From Hydractinia symbiolongicarpus (taxonomy: Eukaryota; Cnidaria; Hydrozoa; Anthoathecata; Hydractiniidae): a stretch of 64,000 nt of DNA. A program made the translations under genes and the position numbers. Shown in pieces: positions 1-13,000 of this stretch (position 1 is its first letter; every line of letters begins with the position of its first letter). The DNA is taken from NCBI RefSeq assembly GCF_029227915.1, contig NC_079887.1:24613650-24677649 (forward strand), in the 5' to 3' direction. The notes beneath the pieces were generated by a model. It made no database searches, was not told the DNA's origin, and saw only the letters and a list, made by a program, of their open reading frames with translations.

Positions 1-624
1 TTGTTGAACTTCTTCTTTCATGGTGAAGATTCTAGGGAAATAATGAGTTTTAAAATAGCGCGTAATTAGATGCCTCTTAGTGTTAAAAAATTTACTAGTT
101 AATTTAAAGCCTATAATTAAAGTTTAAGTATATAGTTTTCCAGCAATCGCAATAAAAAGCACACGCGCACGCATATTTCGTTCTCCTTGTTTGATCGACG
201 CAAAAGAACCCCTAATGTAAAGTTCATTAAAATTACTGACTTGGTAATCATCTTTTCAGGAAATGTCAATGAATTTTAGAAATATGTAATCCAATAGTAC
301 TTATTCTTAGTTACATCTACGTAATTTGGAGCAAGTAGAAATGTGCGAGTTACTCACCTCTACGAGTATTGCCATGTTACTTCATATGTTGACGCTCATC
401 TCAATTTCTTTGTAGAAAAAGTTTTGTAGCTAACCAATAAGTTTTCTTTCTTCTCGAATCATAGTTGAATTTTTCAGAACAAGAAATCTTTCTGTCAATT
501 CTTCAAATACTTTTCATATAAAATACACGAAAATCTTGAGAATTAGAAAACTTCGTAACAAGTTGTCATATATAACTAGACTAAGGGTATTTTACAATAT
601 GTTAGTAACGAACAAATTATTTTA
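1..624. other. AT-rich sequence, no gene seen
   Basis: No open frame of convincing length and no recognisable RNA gene or repeat end in this stretch. Confidence 0.4.
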
Positions 625-1180
625 CCACTAGTCGATAAAGCCCGTGGAAAAATCCACAAAAAAATTATTTGTAACCTTGATTTCACGTTGCCTCTATTCT
701 GTAGAGCTCTAACTTCTGATCAAAATGATGTTTAAAATCATTTGCTTTTGATGAACAGTTAAGGAAATATAAGGTGTTTAAAATTTTGCTGACGTCAGCA
801 AAGACCTGCGAAAAGACAAAAATTACTTTTTTAGATATTTGCATACCCGTTGCCTATCGTATAGATCTACGAACGCTGATAACATCAGGTACTTTTGACA
901 AACGGTTGCAGAAATATTGGGGTTTAAAGGTTTTTTGATGACGTCATCAAACCGTCTATTCCGAAACGGATTGGGGAACCAGGTTTTGGAAAATTACTTA
1001 AGTTAGTATTAGGTGCTCCCTAGTTACCTACGCGGTGAAAAATCATTGAATGGCTTCATTAATTTAATATAGGATATGACGTTAAAATAGTGTTATTGAC
1101 GTCGCGCCGTAACGTCAGAAAACTTAACATATCAGGCATGCATTTTTCGGCAACATCAATTTCAATTAGGTTTTCGCTAT
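625..1180 (-). repeat. Dispersed repeat, same family as 62-64 kb
   Basis: Read on the minus strand, this segment matches the repeat units that flank the Polinton on the right. It has the CCACGGGC...TATCGACTAG end, TGACGTCAGCAAA and GATGACGTCATCAAA cores, and the same spacing of a CTGATCA-like block. Its distal part (about 1,060-1,180) matches 25.94-26.02 kb. No coding capacity is seen, so it is probably a non-autonomous element. Confidence 0.55.
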
Positions 1181-1540
1181 CAGCAACTAGTAGAGAAATT
1201 CCGACTTGAAGGTGTTTTTTTCTAGTGCATTGCTTACAAGTCGATATTGGCTTTTTCAAGAATCATCAGCTATTAAAAATTTTCATCCGTTGTTATTTTT
1301 CTTCATATCGACGACGTTTTCATTCGATGGCAATTTCACGAATTATCAGCTTGGTTAAAGCTTTATCCGTTTTTATTTTTCTTTATATCGACGACGTTTC
1401 CCTTCGTATTTGTATGCAGACTTCACTATTCTGTTCTTCTAACTTGAGCTATTTGAAACCTGATTAAGGATCAAAGATACTATGATGCTCTCACATTATT
1501 TTCCAATTTTTGAATTATTATTAAAAATTATTAGGTAATC
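1181..1540. other. No gene seen; short direct repeat
   Basis: A roughly 90-bp degenerate direct repeat lies at 1,256-1,400 (ATATCGACGACGTTT occurs twice, with similar flanks). Nothing coding is recognised. Confidence 0.35.
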
Positions 1541-3420
1541 TAGCCAGTAGTACTAACCAACATCCCACTAGATACTGGGTTGAAACTTTTCCCGCTGGCT
1601 AGATTCTTCGATTATTTTTCTGCATTTTTTATTAGGACTATCAAAAACAGCTATCTACAAAAAAGTTATCTACAAAAAATGTTTTTCACTTTACACAATT
1701 TCAATTTAATTAGATCAAATTACACATATGTTAAGCTCCGTCACCACCACCACCAACAGTTTCGAATTAGTAAAGAAGTATTATATTTATAATTTCGTGA
1801 TAACTTATTCCGGAATTATAAAAACTTTCATAGATGTATAGCAACACAGCCACAAGCACAAAAATTATAAGAGCAAATTGATAGTATTCTAAGTCATATT
1901 TTTCTTTCATAACTTTGAATAAGTTTTCTAATGTGTTAAGCACCACCGCCAGCACATTTCCCTAATTAGCAAGATACAATATGTTCTGTATTTTCTCTGA
2001 TAATGTAAAAATAACCTTATTCGTCTTATTGAATATGCTTAATATATTTTCGTGCGATGCTTTGTTTGCTATTCCAACATTATTATCCAATTTTGGCAAA
2101 ATATTTTAGAATTAATAGGTAATCTAGTCAGCAGTACTAACCAACATCCGAGTAAATACTGGGTTGAACCTTTCCACGCTGGTTAGGAGCTTCGATAATC
2201 TCGCTGAATTTTTTATTAAGCTATGAATTAACAAATATCTATAAAACTCTTTCAAAAAAAAGGTAAGCACAAAATTTTCTAATTGACAAAATAGTAATAC
2301 AATGAGACATTTCCTTTAATAATTTGAGAACAATTTAATTAAGAATTACGAAAACTTGTATAGATGTTAAGCACTGCAACGATCGGCACAATATTATAAT
2401 AAGCCAATTAATTTTACGCTAGGTAAAATTTTTTTAAAAAAATTTAAAATGATTTCTTTGATTTTAAAATTGAATCAATAAACACAATGTTACGCATCAC
2501 CACCACCACCAAAATGTTCATATTAGCAAAGTAGAAATTCATTGAGATATACCACTTCAACATCTGAATACAATTTAATTGCGAAACACGAAAACTTGAT
2601 AGATGTTAAGCACTGCAATCACCAGCACAAAGTTATAATAAGCAAATAAATAGTATTCTAGCTACAATTTTGTTTCTAAATTTAACATTATTTCTCTGAT
2701 TTTGGGATTAAAAGACAACGCATATGTTAAGCACCACCACCACCACCAAAATTTTCATATCAGCAAAGTAGAAATTCATTGAGATATTTCAGTTCAACAT
2801 CTGAATACAACTTAACTGGGCAATGCGAAAACTTGCATTGATATTAAGCACTGCAATCACCAGCACAAAATTATAATAAGCAAATCGTTTATATTTAAAG
2901 TGATGTTTTGCGTTTACTTGTGGTAGATACAGATAATTTTCGGATTTTTAAATTTGATAACACAACACAATATCAATGTTATCAAATTTAAAAATCCGAA
3001 AATTATCTCAAATATCTCAATGTATTTTACACATATTTTAAGCACCACCAGAGCCACTAAAAGTTTCTAATTAGGAAAGCAGCATTCATTAGGATATTTT
3101 AATTCAACATCTGAAAACAATTCAGTCTAGAATTACAAAAATTGCATTGATGTACAGCACCACAACGAATGGCACAAAATTATAAAAAGGAAATTATTAG
3201 TATTCTAAGAATTACAAAAAATTGCATTGATGTATAGCACCACAACGAATGGCACAAAATTATAAAAAGGAAATTATTACTATTCTACGTAAAGTTTTAT
3301 TTCCAAATTTAAATTTAATGTTTATTCCTCGACTTCAGAATTAGATAAATTAAGACATGTTACGCACCGTTGCCGCCACTACCACTAAAAGCTTTCAATT
3401 AGTAACATAGGATTGTACTG
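1541..3420. repeat. Degenerate tandem repeat cluster with CACCACCACC blocks
   Basis: Units of roughly 230-250 bp recur with GTTAAGCACCACCACC or GTTAAGCACTGCAAT blocks, followed by AGCACAAAATTATAATAAG and TTCATTGAGATAT blocks (for example near 1,740, 2,490, 2,725 and 3,020). A second motif, ACCAACATCCxxxTAxATACTGG with CGCTGGxTAG, recurs at 1,555, 2,138 and 3,820. An 81-bp segment is duplicated in tandem at about 3,128-3,287. The copies are diverged, so the array is old. Nothing coding is recognised. Confidence 0.6.
2931..3008. repeat. Perfect 31-bp inverted repeat with 16-nt loop
   Basis: Positions 2,931-2,961 and 2,978-3,008 are exact reverse complements, separated by 16 nt. The rest of the surrounding repeat cluster is heavily diverged, so a perfect pair of arms implies a recent event: a small MITE, a template-switch palindrome, or an assembly or amplification artefact. 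Confidence 0.85.
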
Positions 3421-6400
3421 TAAATTTGTTGCTAATCTTAGATCATTTCATTGATTTTAGAATTAGATAATATGGAGTATGTTTTGAGCACATAAAATAT
3501 TCAAATATTTTGTTTTATAATCGTAAGAAAATATGTTGTGGAATCCAAATTATACGTAACATTTTTTCTGACTTTTAAATTTGATAAAAGTAGTGTGTTT
3601 TGAAAAGGATGGGTTGACCTAGCTTGTATTTCGCATTTTTTCAGAGAAAAGAACCATCCTGTTTGGAAAGCCGATTTTTGGCCTGGCTCAGTATCTCCAA
3701 TCACAGATAAACCTTCGGTGCTACACCCCCATCAGCGAAAATATTTAATTAGCAAGTTAGTGGATCTAATGTGGTTTTCCGAATTTGGAGTTGTGTTTTG
3801 GAATTAGCATGTAAATGGTAACCAACATCCCAGTAAATACTGTGTTTCCACGCTGGCTAAAAAATTATGGCTAATTAAAAAAAATTACTTCTGCATTGCT
3901 TGGCAAAGCAGTTATGTGAAAATCAGTTTGTAGGCGCTTTTTTAGAATGGCCAAACAATACAACTTTGCCAGGTCTAAATAGGTCTAAACAATCGAAGAA
4001 CTGGGCATGCTGACATCAAGAAAAATTAGTACCGTTTAAGATTTTGGATCCAGTAAAATAGCCTAACATCCTAGTTCTAACTTAGCTGAAGCTCGAACTA
4101 CGTGTTACTTAAAAAAAACGGCTTCTTAATTGCTTGTGGTTAGGAAATTGATTATTTTTTTCTACTTTCCACATTTCCGTGATTTTAACTTCACAACTTC
4201 CGATGGTTTTCGCAATAGGAGTGTTAAAATGTAACAAACAGCAACGGCGAAATTTATCGCAGACTTGCAACTACTCTGAAGCTTTTTGACCTAAAATTGA
4301 TAAAAGAATAAGAAATAGAGGCAATAAATATGGAAAATGTTGGACAGATGCAAAAAGAGTATTGGAATTATTTTGTATGAAAATAAAATTAGTTTTTCAA
4401 TTTTTTTATGAGCTTGATATGGTTTACAGGAAATGATATTGATTTTCTATCTTACATTTTGCTGATGCTGTCACGATTATTTTAATGAGATAAGGTCTAA
4501 ATAAATAGTCCGATTTGAAACTTTCTTTCTTTAGCTAAATACGTCAGATTGATAAACAAAGAGAATACTTACGTCCTGATAGCGCAATGTAGTAATCAAT
4601 ATCTGCTCACTGCTATGTAATACAATTATCGATTTTCACTTGCTTAACCACAAAATCGCTTCCAATTTCGCGTTCAAACCAATCTTGCAAAATTAAACGA
4701 GGCCTATATTACCCATTTGGATCATATGCCCACAATTTAGTACATTTATCGACTTTCGTTTGACAGACAAATTGATTTTCATTTTACGTTCTAACCAAGC
4801 TTTTAAAATCGTACTTGGACTAAATTATCCATTGATGATATGCTCACAACTCCGTACAATTATCGACTTTCGTACAAAATTGATTTCCAAATTAGAATTA
4901 TAAAACATAGTAAAATCATAAAGTATATGCTACCTCATAAAATTTCATTAATACAATTAATAACCCTTTAAATAGTAGGCTTTATGATATCTTGGATTCT
5001 AACAGTAAGAATTTATAAAATAGTGGCATGTCATTTAGACAATGAAACATGCCTTCCAGTTGTAGAGTTTATGTATAAAATTAGATAATCAAAGTTAAAT
5101 AAGTATTTTTGTTAACTGCTTAATAATAAAAAAAGGTGGCTGTACAGGTATCTGTATTAGTTTGAAAACATATTCAATCAAATTCTTCCCAATTGTAATT
5201 TCCTTAAGTAATTTAGGGAATTCTTAGAAGAATAAGAAAATTATTCATTTCTACATCATTTGTACGTATGAATCAAAACCAGGAAAAGATGTAATGAAAT
5301 GATGGATGAAAAATTCATTAAAGCCTAAGCTACACCTCAAACTAACTCTCTCGATGCACTATGTATATATTTTACTAAATATAGTCTAGTTCTTTTCGTC
5401 CATAACAAGATGCTATCAATTCTCTACTATGAATTACACGTAAAAGTTAACAAAAGAGGAAAATATCGCGTCGTGTTTCTCATGTTGTCAGCAGAACAAT
5501 TTGCGTAAGAGGCATTTCCAATAGCTTATGATATCGCATATTAGCAGCAACTAATAAACAAGAAGAAAAATAATACACTTTTAAAAATGATTCAGTCAAT
5601 GCGCAATTAAAAGTGTGTAAACAAATGTTTGTATTCACAGTATTTCTGCATTGACAGATTGCCATTTCAAAAAAGAATTTATTTGTCAAAATAAATAAAA
5701 CGTTGGAAAGCATTTAATAGCTGCAATTACATGATTAGATGCGAAAATATGAGCACACAATTAAAGATATTAGCACTTTGTACAATTAAAAACATAAAAT
5801 CTCTTCTCAAAAACACATTGTCTTTTCTGGAAACCATTGAAATTGTAATCTTCTTCACAAATCGTTGAAAATAACCATTAGTTTCTTGTTGTCGTTTTAT
5901 GTTTTTTCTTCGGCCTATAATCATAAACATTCATTAGAAGTGTATGAAATTTTCACTGGCAACAAATTATATTCATTTCTTTGACCAAATATAAATTCAT
6001 GCTTTATTTCAGACAATAAAAACACAAACGACGTGTAGATTTCTATAATCCTTTAAAAAATTAATTTATTTTTTTGTCGATTGGAAAAATAAAATAAAAA
6101 AATAAAATAAATAAAAAAGAACTGTTCGAGAAATTTTTTTAGCTGTGTTTCACTATCGTTCACTCGTTATAAATGCAAAAATTAACCAAGTAAACTCTAG
6201 CAGTTTACGTGCCGTTAAAAAATCTGGATAGCCTAACCTTAGATCTAAATAGGTAAAAAATAGTTTTTTCTTACCTACAAGATAATGTTTTTCGTTAGCC
6301 AACATTAACTAAATCACATAATCAACGATAATCGAAAACTCGCCGCATATATTTATTGATCCAATCTTTATATGTTTAGGATTGTTTATACCTCTTTGAC

Positions 6401-6694
6401 TATCACATTCGTTTATTTTGAGATCAAGATGAAGTCAAATTACCGTAACAGCCGTGTGCAATTTTTGTTCAATAATTGCAATGATACCACGTACTCTGAG
6501 AAAGAAGCAAAATACATTGACAGGTTGCACCACAGCTAGTTACTACTAAAGAGTAAATTGTTTCTTGTTACGTTGAGTTGAGATAGGCATAGGATTGATA
6601 TATTTGGCAATTGTCTAATTATGCGGTTGCTGTGTTTGCAAATATTCAGTAACTCAAATAGAAGATCCATATGCACAAGAACTCATGCAGGTCT
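3421..6694. other. AT-rich sequence, no gene seen
   Basis: Only short open frames without recognisable domains (for example minus-strand frames at 5.5-5.9 kb). No RNA gene recognised. Confidence 0.4.
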
Positions 6695-6893
6695 AATATT
6701 GGCCTTGTGATATAGCGTTTGCCTTTAGTGGGGAAGGCATTGGGTTCAGACTCCAGCCGAGCCATGGCAGAGAATATAAACGTGCGAATCGATTTATTTT
6801 GCTTAACGTTCAGCATGAAAATAGTATTGATATCTTAGGCGGTTGTCGAGTTAAGCGACTGTGTGCTTGCACGCCTTTCGTAGCTCAACATTG
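6695..6893 (+). mobile_element. tRNA-derived SINE, copy 1
   Basis: A Pol III B-box-like GGGTTCAGACTCC lies at 6,742-6,754, with an A-box-like TGATATAGCGTTTGCC about 35 nt upstream. The downstream body (GCTTAACGTTCAGCATGA, then TGATATCTTAGGCGGTTGT) is clearly homologous to the minus-strand sequence at 34,933-35,114. Two diverged copies with a tRNA-like head in opposite orientations indicate a SINE family. Ends are approximate. Confidence 0.65.
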
Positions 6894-7740
6894 ATTTTCC
6901 AGTAATAATATATTTGACAAGAGTTTGTTACATCAGCCGACTGGAATGGTAATCTAATAAAACAAAAGTACAGTTAGGAATACAAATTTAATTTAGAAAC
7001 GCGCCACGTCTAATAACGCATTCTTTTCTGACGATAAAGTCTTTTGTAGGTTTAAAAAAAGCTATTCATGATACGCAAGTGCAACAAGTGTACAATGTTA
7101 AAAAAAATGTTACCTTTACATTTTATGGATAGGACCAATGTGCGCGGATTTTAAATGTTGTTTATTCTTCTTCAAAAGCATTTTTATAACTGCCAGTCAT
7201 CCAACACATTGTGATGTACTCAAGTGTATTTTTGCTGATCTAAACATTTTTTTTTAATAAAATATAAACTACAACATTTTAACTACAAATAATAGAAAAA
7301 AAGCAAAGCAAACTGAGGAGTAAGTGTCAATTATAAAATGGAAAATGCAAGTCAAGTTTAGAAAATACAGAAGTTTTGCAGAATGTATATAGTAGAAGAG
7401 TTACCTTTAATTGAAGAACAATATCCGCTACCATGAGCTTGTTGGAAATGCGTCGTTTCAATTAAAAAAACATATTTGACAACATGAGTGGCAAAATGTC
7501 CACTGTTTTTTTTTTGATGGCATTGTGATAGGCAGGTGCCTGAAAGCCTTTAAATGACTGTTTGTCATTTATAAAACTACACTTCTACTATAAACTATAT
7601 TAAATGTATATATTATATTTTTTTTTATTTAGAAACGTTAAGCTGACTATTATTGATTACTATTCTATGAAAACTGATTTCATTTGCAACTGTGAAATGG
7701 TAGACTTCCAAAATAGAGAAAGTGATCTTTCTGGCTTAAT
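6894..7740. other. AT-rich sequence, no gene seen
   Basis: No supported coding or RNA feature. Confidence 0.35.
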
Positions 7741-8280
7741 TTAATCAAAGAAATTTTGTATGATTGTTACGTACAAAGAAATTTTGTGATAATTCTTTCA
7801 CTTCCAGTTACCTCCATCCTTTTTTTAAATGCTATCCCAGCTATACCCCTATCCCACCTACACCCCTACCCTATCCTACATCTCTACCCTACCCTTTCGA
7901 CCTCTAAACATATTTCACCGCACGCCACTCTACCCCTATCTCACCACATGTTACTCTGCTCTACTAAATCCCATTCCAATATATAATGACACGATAATAT
8001 TTGAAATTCATGCTATAATATTTTGAGCTTCTATTTTTATTTTTTTTAAATAATAAAAGAAATTTTTTATGATTGTTACGTACAAAGAAATTTTGTGACG
8101 TTATAATTTCTTCACTTCCCGTATCTCCACATTTACCTCAAATCCTACCCCACATATACCCCTAACCTTCCTCCTACTCTATCCTACCCTACCCAGCTCC
8201 GAACCTATCACACCGGACGTCACTCTACTCCAATCTCACCACACATCGCTCTACTCTAACTAAATCATATTTCAACATAT
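7741..8280. repeat. Two copies of a ~311-bp unit with CTACCC-type pyrimidine tracts
   Basis: TGATTGTTACGTACAAAGAAATTTTGTGA-type sequence occurs near 7,760 and again near 8,070. Each copy is followed by a pyrimidine-rich, ACCC/TACCC-rich stretch and then a CTCACCACA block. This is a diverged tandem duplication. Frames through it are low-complexity and not convincing as genes. Confidence 0.55.
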
Positions 8281-8379
8281 AACATAAGACAAAAATATTT
8301 TAAATATATAATATTTGTCGTATATAACTTGAGTTTTTGGTGATAAAACACAACGAAATACGCTTTTTTGACAGCAGAA

Positions 8380-8900
8380 TTAACTGGTAAGCAAACGAGG
8401 AGATGAAATTCACTCGCGCTAAAACATCTGAAGAGATAAATGCATTTATAAAAAGCAGAGGAGATGGAATTCACTCGTGATAAAAACGACCGAGGAGATA
8501 AGTATGGAATTCACTCTGGACAATCAAAAAAGGCATAGAAGGGATAAAAACCTATTAATTTAAAAATCCACAGCAAGCAAGGAGATAAATTTATTTTTAA
8601 AAAAGCAGAGGAAATGAAATTCACCCAGAGGAGATTAAATTCACTCGGAGGAGTTGTAATTTACTCTGCACAACAATAAAAACAACCGGGATAGAAATCT
8701 ACCTGCATTAAAAAGAACAACAACAATAAAAAAGGGGATTGGAATCACTTTTTAAAAACAACAACAAAAGAGGAGAAGAAATTCACTCACGTTAAAAACA
8801 ACCTGACGAAATAAATTTATTTATAATAACCAGAGGGCATGGAATCCACTTTAAACCATAATAAAAAATTGAAGGTAGAGAAATCCACTTACGTAGAGAG
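8380..8900. repeat. Degenerate GAGGAGAT...AATTCACTC minisatellite
   Basis: Blocks such as GAGGAGAT, GAAATTCACTC and AAAAACAAC recur irregularly with A-rich spacers. There is no open reading frame through it. Confidence 0.5.
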
Positions 8901-10098
8901 AAAAAGTATTAGTTGGGTGTAATTCCCTCTTTTTAATGTTAACGAAAGAAAAGGTGGTGCTTTTCATATCCCTATGCAAAATAAATAGTAAGCCTTGTTA
9001 ATTTGGAAGAATATAAACATACCTCAATGCAGAACATATAAGCTGAAAGATGTTGTTGTTATTGTGGGTGGAATGGCTGTCGCAACGCTAAAATAAAATT
9101 TCATAAACTTAGGAACTCTAGATGTTGAAAGAACCATCAATACTTAAGTGCTAACCCTATTCATACGTAGTAAATATTTTGCGTCCCTTGCGTAACACAC
9201 CCATTGACGCCCCAGGTTGTTATGTTTTTATAGGAATTTCTGATGTTGCCTTACATCGTTTTTTAGGTAACTTTTGTTTTTGAGGTTTGGGGCTACGTGA
9301 ACCTATTAATTTTAATTCAATTCTCACTAAAATGCACTGAATGAACAATAAAACGCATTAAAAAGAGTATCATTTTTTTCAGTTTTTGTCTAACTGACGC
9401 CTCAGTTAGTTTAATTAATTACGATGAAATAAAAAAATTTTATTCAAAGTAAGAAGAGAATATTTTTAATCCTTTACGAAAGATATACCCCAACAATGAC
9501 GTCAGCAATGATTTTTATGACTTACGATCACAACAAATGATAAGTTACGGCAGTACAGCATAACTCTTCCCTCCCCACCTTCACCACTGCAATCGCCTCT
9601 CTCTTTACGTCTCGGGATGAATAGGGTTAACATTTGTAAAAATGGACAACTTGTTGGCAAAAGCGTTTCTTGTTGACATAAGCCTTTCCTAAATTGTTCA
9701 AAATATATTTTTATTATGCACGAATACAACTTACCCCTCATAATCCGAGAACGGGTAAGGATGCAAGAGAGTTTCAGATGATATGAGAGAGTTCCAGAGT
9801 ATGTGAGAGAGTTTTGGCGGATTTGAGCAAACCGAGAAATCTTTACAAGCCAGTCATCCGAAGTATGTTGCAGCAGTGTAGTGGTAAGAATTGCGTTTTT
9901 TATATTATTTTCTTTAAAACTATTTTTAAATTATTAAATATATATATAATATTATAATTTATGAGCAATTAGAATGAGTCTTTGGTTTATGAATTTATCA
10001 ACTGTGAACGTAGATGACACCTCACTTTGAAAAACATTCTAGACCATGAAAGAGCAATTGAAGTAGACTTTGCATTTGGAATACAAAGTTAAAATAAA
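8901..10098. other. No gene seen
   Basis: AT-rich. A short run of GAGAGAGTT repeats lies near 9,766-9,825, before the large 15-bp array. Confidence 0.35.
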
Positions 10099-13000
10099 TT
10101 CCTACTTATTGGATTCCTACTTATTGGATTCCTACTTATTGGATTCCTACTTATTGGATTCCTACTTATTGGATTCCTACTTATTGGATTCCTACTTATT
10201 GGATTCCTACTTATTGGATTCCTACTTATTGGATTCCTACTTATTGGATTCCTACTTATTGGATTCCTACTTATTGGATTCCTACTTATTGGATTCCTAC
10301 TTATTGGATTCCTACTTATTGGATTCCTACTTATTGGATTCCTACTTATTGGATTCCTACTTATTGGATTCCTACTTATTGGATTCCTACTTATTGGATT
10401 CCTACTTATTGGATTCCTACTTATTGGATTCCTACTTATTGGATTCCTACTTATTGGATTCCTACTTATTGGATTCCTACTTATTGGATTCCTACTTATT
10501 GGATTCCTACTTATTGGATTCCTACTTATTGGATTCCTACTTATTGGATTCCTACTTATTGGATTCCTACTTATTGGATTCCTACTTATTGGATTCCTAC
10601 TTATTGGATTCCTACTTATTGGATTCCTACTTATTGGATTCCTACTTATTGGATTCCTACTTATTGGATTCCTACTTATTGGATTCCTACTTATTGGATT
10701 CCTACTTATTGGATTCCTACTTATTGGATTCCTACTTATTGGATTCCTACTTATTGGATTCCTACTTATTGGATTCCTACTTATTGGATTCCTACTTATT
10801 GGATTCCTACTTATTGGATTCCTACTTATTGGATTCCTACTTATTGGATTCCTACTTATTGGATTCCTACTTATTGGATTCCTACTTATTGGATTCCTAC
10901 TTATTGGATTCCTACTTATTGGATTCCTACTTATTGGATTCCTACTTATTGGATTCCTACTTATTGGATTCCTACTTATTGGATTCCTACTTATTGGATT
11001 CCTACTTATTGGATTCCTACTTATTGGATTCCTACTTATTGGATTCCTACTTATTGGATTCCTACTTATTGGATTCCTACTTATTGGATTCCTACTTATT
11101 GGATTCCTACTTATTGGATTCCTACTTATTGGATTCCTACTTATTGGATTCCTACTTATTGGATTCCTACTTATTGGATTCCTACTTATTGGATTCCTAC
11201 TTATTGGATTCCTACTTATTGGATTCCTACTTATTGGATTCCTACTTATTGGATTCCTACTTATTGGATTCCTACTTATTGGATTCCTACTTATTGGATT
11301 CCTACTTATTGGATTCCTACTTATTGGATTCCTACTTATTGGATTCCTACTTATTGGATTCCTACTTATTGGATTCCTACTTATTGGATTCCTACTTATT
11401 GGATTCCTACTTATTGGATTCCTACTTATTGGATTCCTACTTATTGGATTCCTACTTATTGGATTCCTACTTATTGGATTCCTACTTATTGGATTCCTAC
11501 TTATTGGATTCCTACTTATTGGATTCCTACTTATTGGATTCCTACTTATTGGATTCCTACTTATTGGATTCCTACTTATTGGATTCCTACTTATTGGATT
11601 CCTACTTATTGGATTCCTACTTATTGGATTCCTACTTATTGGATTCCTACTTATTGGATTCCTACTTATTGGATTCCTACTTATTGGATTCCTACTTATT
11701 GGATTCCTACTTATTGGATTCCTACTTATTGGATTCCTACTTATTGGATTCCTACTTATTGGATTCCTACTTATTGGATTCCTACTTATTGGATTCCTAC
11801 TTATTGGATTCCTACTTATTGGATTCCTACTTATTGGATTCCTACTTATTGGATTCCTACTTATTGGATTCCTACTTATTGGATTCCTACTTATTGGATT
11901 CCTACTTATTGGATTCCTACTTATTGGATTCCTACTTATTGGATTCCTACTTATTGGATTCCTACTTATTGGATTCCTACTTATTGGATTCCTACTTATT
12001 GGATTCCTACTTATTGGATTCCTACTTATTGGATTCCTACTTATTGGATTCCTACTTATTGGATTCCTACTTATTGGATTCCTACTTATTGGATTCCTAC
12101 TTATTGGATTCCTACTTATTGGATTCCTACTTATTGGATTCCTACTTATTGGATTCCTACTTATTGGATTCCTACTTATTGGATTCCTACTTATTGGATT
12201 CCTACTTATTGGATTCCTACTTATTGGATTCCTACTTATTGGATTCCTACTTATTGGATTCCTACTTATTGGATTCCTACTTATTGGATTCCTACTTATT
12301 GGATTCCTACTTATTGGATTCCTACTTATTGGATTCCTACTTATTGGATTCCTACTTATTGGATTCCTACTTATTGGATTCCTACTTATTGGATTCCTAC
12401 TTATTGGATTCCTACTTATTGGATTCCTACTTATTGGATTCCTACTTATTGGATTCCTACTTATTGGATTCCTACTTATTGGATTCCTACTTATTGGATT
12501 CCTACTTATTGGATTCCTACTTATTGGATTCCTACTTATTGGATTCCTACTTATTGGATTCCTACTTATTGGATTCCTACTTATTGGATTCCTACTTATT
12601 GGATTCCTACTTATTGGATTCCTACTTATTGGATTCCTACTTATTGGATTCCTACTTATTGGATTCCTACTTATTGGATTCCTACTTATTGGATTCCTAC
12701 TTATTGGATTCCTACTTATTGGATTCCTACTTATTGGATTCCTACTTATTGGATTCCTACTTATTGGATTCCTACTTATTGGATTCCTACTTATTGGATT
12801 CCTACTTATTGGATTCCTACTTATTGGATTCCTACTTATTGGATTCCTACTTATTGGATTCCTACTTATTGGATTCCTACTTATTGGATTCCTACTTATT
12901 GGATTCCTACTTATTGGATTCCTACTTATTGGATTCCTACTTATTGGATTCCTACTTATTGGATTCCTACTTATTGGATTCCTACTTATTGGATTCCTAC

